Positions 62,199 through 64,000 of a stretch of 64,000 nucleotides of DNA are shown here, in pieces. The position numbers and the translations under genes are program-made. Under the pieces are notes generated by a model. It ran no database searches. It saw nothing but the letters and a program-made list of their open reading frames with translations, and was not told the DNA's origin. The DNA lies in NCBI GenBank assembly GCA_946699065.1, contig CAMPDV010002390.1, positions 1 to 64,000 of the forward strand, read 5' to 3'. Positions within the stretch are counted from its first letter, which is position 1, and the number at the start of each line of letters is the position of its first letter. The stretch comes from Loxodes magnus. Taxonomy: Eukaryota; Ciliophora; Karyorelictea; Loxodida; Loxodidae.

Positions 62199-64000
62199 AT
62201 GGAATAGCCTAAGGAAAAGCAATATCTCAAATTTATAGAATAATGCATTTAAAGCGAGTAAACTATGCTTTCTTATGTAATAACTCCTGCTGTTTACTTT
62301 AATCTTTTTTAGAGCTTAATTTTTTATTCAGATTTTGAATAAGTTTTGCTGTCTCTTGTACAAGTTTTGATTATGGAAATTATAAGAAACTCGTGAAAGT
62401 ATTTTTAGAACAGTAAAGTTTCTGCGATTATTCTCTTTACATACTTCATGATAAAAAATTTTAAATTATAGCTCTAAAATGAAGGAGATACTTGATTTTC
62501 TTTTATTTACGTGCTACTAGTTCCAATGTTTAATAATTTCTACCTAAAGAATTAGAAGCTTTCACTTATCCTCCTGACCTTTCAAATCTTAGCAAGTCTT
62601 ATCCTTTCTGTTTGAACTGGGTTTATTTATAAACTTAATAAAGAACATTTGGTGAGTCTCTTCTTTGCTTTTGGATTTTGTTACTGCACTATAATTAGTA
62701 ACTAGAATATTATGAGAGACTTCTTTGAAAAGCACTTACTAATTTAGAAATAAGTTAAAACCTTAAAATTCCTAACTAATAACTGCAGTACTGGAATTAT
62801 CATATTCAGCAATAACCAAATTATGTACAGCAACAAGCTTCTAGGAAAAATGATTGACATCCAATAATTTTGCGCCTTCCTAGAAAGAGCAGAACTTACC
62901 TAAAGTAAATAAGCTAAATTTAAGAAGTCTTTAGACTAATATATCACATCTAGAAGTCATGAATAGTCCAAAAATTTCGTAGTTAAGGTATAGCAATTTT
63001 GGAACGAATTAGACTCGAAAAAAATTAAGTATTTCCAAATATAGGCAATAAATACCATCTGAGACAAATAGGAGGCAGTGATGCTAAATATTAGTAATTT
63101 AACTGATTCTTATAACGATGAAAGACAAAATATGTCAATAAGATATAAGACTTTGTTTTTAAGAGAGTTTAATCATTAAGTAAGACATCCTGCTACTTTA
63201 ATCATGAATATTGCCCAACAAATCTAAAATTGTATGACAATATACATAAATAAAACTTATGATAACAAAATTTCTCAGCAGAATTCCAGAATATTTCCAT
63301 AAAATGAAGAAATAAATTCTGAAAAAGGAAGTTAAAATTATCTTAGTAATGAAAATTAAACTCTTTTCCACAGTAGCAACTCATAAAACTATCTATTTAC
63401 TTGTAAAACTTTTATAGAAAGCTTTAATAAATTTGAAGGTAACTAAAAATTAGCTTCATGGTGTAGCTAAAAAGCATAAATCATAGACTAAGAAACTTAA
63501 AATTTGATAAATACGACACTCTCAATGACTTAATTTTTACAAGTTGAGAATCCTAAATTAGTATATGAAATTATTAATGTCAAAAGCTTATTCGAAGAAG
63601 CATTTAACATTATATAATTTCACATTCAAAGTAAAGATATCAAGCTAATGAAAATCATAAAGTCCGACGTTTCTGAAGATATTTCCACCGATAAACAAAA
63701 ACTAATCTTCATTTTATAAATATTTTTATAAAATGCTTTGAAGTATACTAACTAAGGATCTATTTGCCTTGGAATATAATAGTCCAAAATTAAAGACGAA
63801 GAAAGCGAAGAGTTCGTAAATTATAAAATCTGAGTAAAAGATAATGGAATAGGAATTAGCGAGGAAAAAAAGAAATGCTTGTTTGAACACTTATTTGATA
63901 GACAAGAATTCGATTTAGACAAGCCATAAGGAAGTGGAATGGGATTATATATAGCATAAAAGATAGCTTATCTACTAGGAAATTAAAATATAAAAATAAA
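62199..64000 (+). CDS. membrane hybrid histidine kinase, copy E (cut by window end)
   Basis: ATG 62199 opens MEQPKEKQYLKF, aligned with copy D. About six membrane segments (YVITPAVYFNLFQSLIFY first), the sensor motif NNCSTGIIIFSNNQ, H-box REFNHQVRHPA, N-box FLQNALKYTNQ, G1 VKDNGIGISEE and G2 GSGMGLYIAQ are all in one frame to the end of the window. No disruption is seen in about 600 codons. A receiver domain is expected beyond the window. Copies D and E are close throughout, with D on the opposite strand 18 kb away. Confidence 0.9.

Noticed and set aside
1-64000. CRISPR arrays, rRNA operon or recognisable tRNA genes
   Set aside because: No regularly spaced direct repeats of CRISPR type, no conserved rRNA cores and no complete tRNA cloverleaf were seen on either strand.

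Overview
The window reads as nuclear DNA of a ciliate with a karyorelict-type genetic code, most like Loxodes and relatives. In every gene that can be recognised by homology, TAA and TAG sit where glutamine is expected, and TGA sits where tryptophan is expected, as in the kinase motif IWVKDSGIGI. The same genes end on TGA. A standard-code reading therefore breaks every real gene into pieces. Base composition is very AT-rich, with long T and A runs. All assignments come from reading by eye; no database search was possible.

Three kinds of host gene are visible. (1) Five loci of one membrane-bound hybrid histidine kinase family: 5973-8416 (-, two apparent 1-nt insertions), 17595-20030 (+, intact, 811 aa), 38288-39322 (+, truncated pseudogene), 41258-43699 (-, intact, 813 aa) and 62199-64000 (+, cut by the window end). 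(2) A glycosyltransferase of the GT13 (MGAT1/POMGNT1-like) type at 29490-31557 (-). (3) A 1335-aa receptor at 52347-56354 (+), with a signal peptide, an extracellular ligand-binding-like region and about nine membrane segments.

The rest is shaped by retroposition. At least seven short insertions carry a single ORF1/Gag-like gene and no reverse transcriptase: 13291-14162, 21696-22575, 23495-24360, 25239-26211, 34396-35275, 49862-51600 and, nested inside the last, 50233-51145. A probable eighth lies at 45965-46640. The clearest ones show a very short leader before the ATG, a coiled-coil protein (often with a CCHC zinc knuckle), 3' hairpins, a tail of short tandem repeats such as (ATT)n, and target-site duplications of 11-18 bp. 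A broken LINE reverse-transcriptase C-terminus at 26225-27350 is a candidate for the machinery that moves them. Three SINE-like elements (4333-4745, 47276-47600, 61190-61685) share a 3' stem-loop tail.

Two GC-rich islands, 4333-4482 and 12604-12890, fold into several stems and look like structured RNAs. The remaining AT-rich stretches contain many long frames when TGA is the only stop. Their predicted proteins have the amino-acid composition expected of base composition alone, so they are not annotated as genes.

Several frameshifts lie in A or T homopolymers. They may be real decay or sequencing errors, and this decides whether several loci count as genes or pseudogenes.
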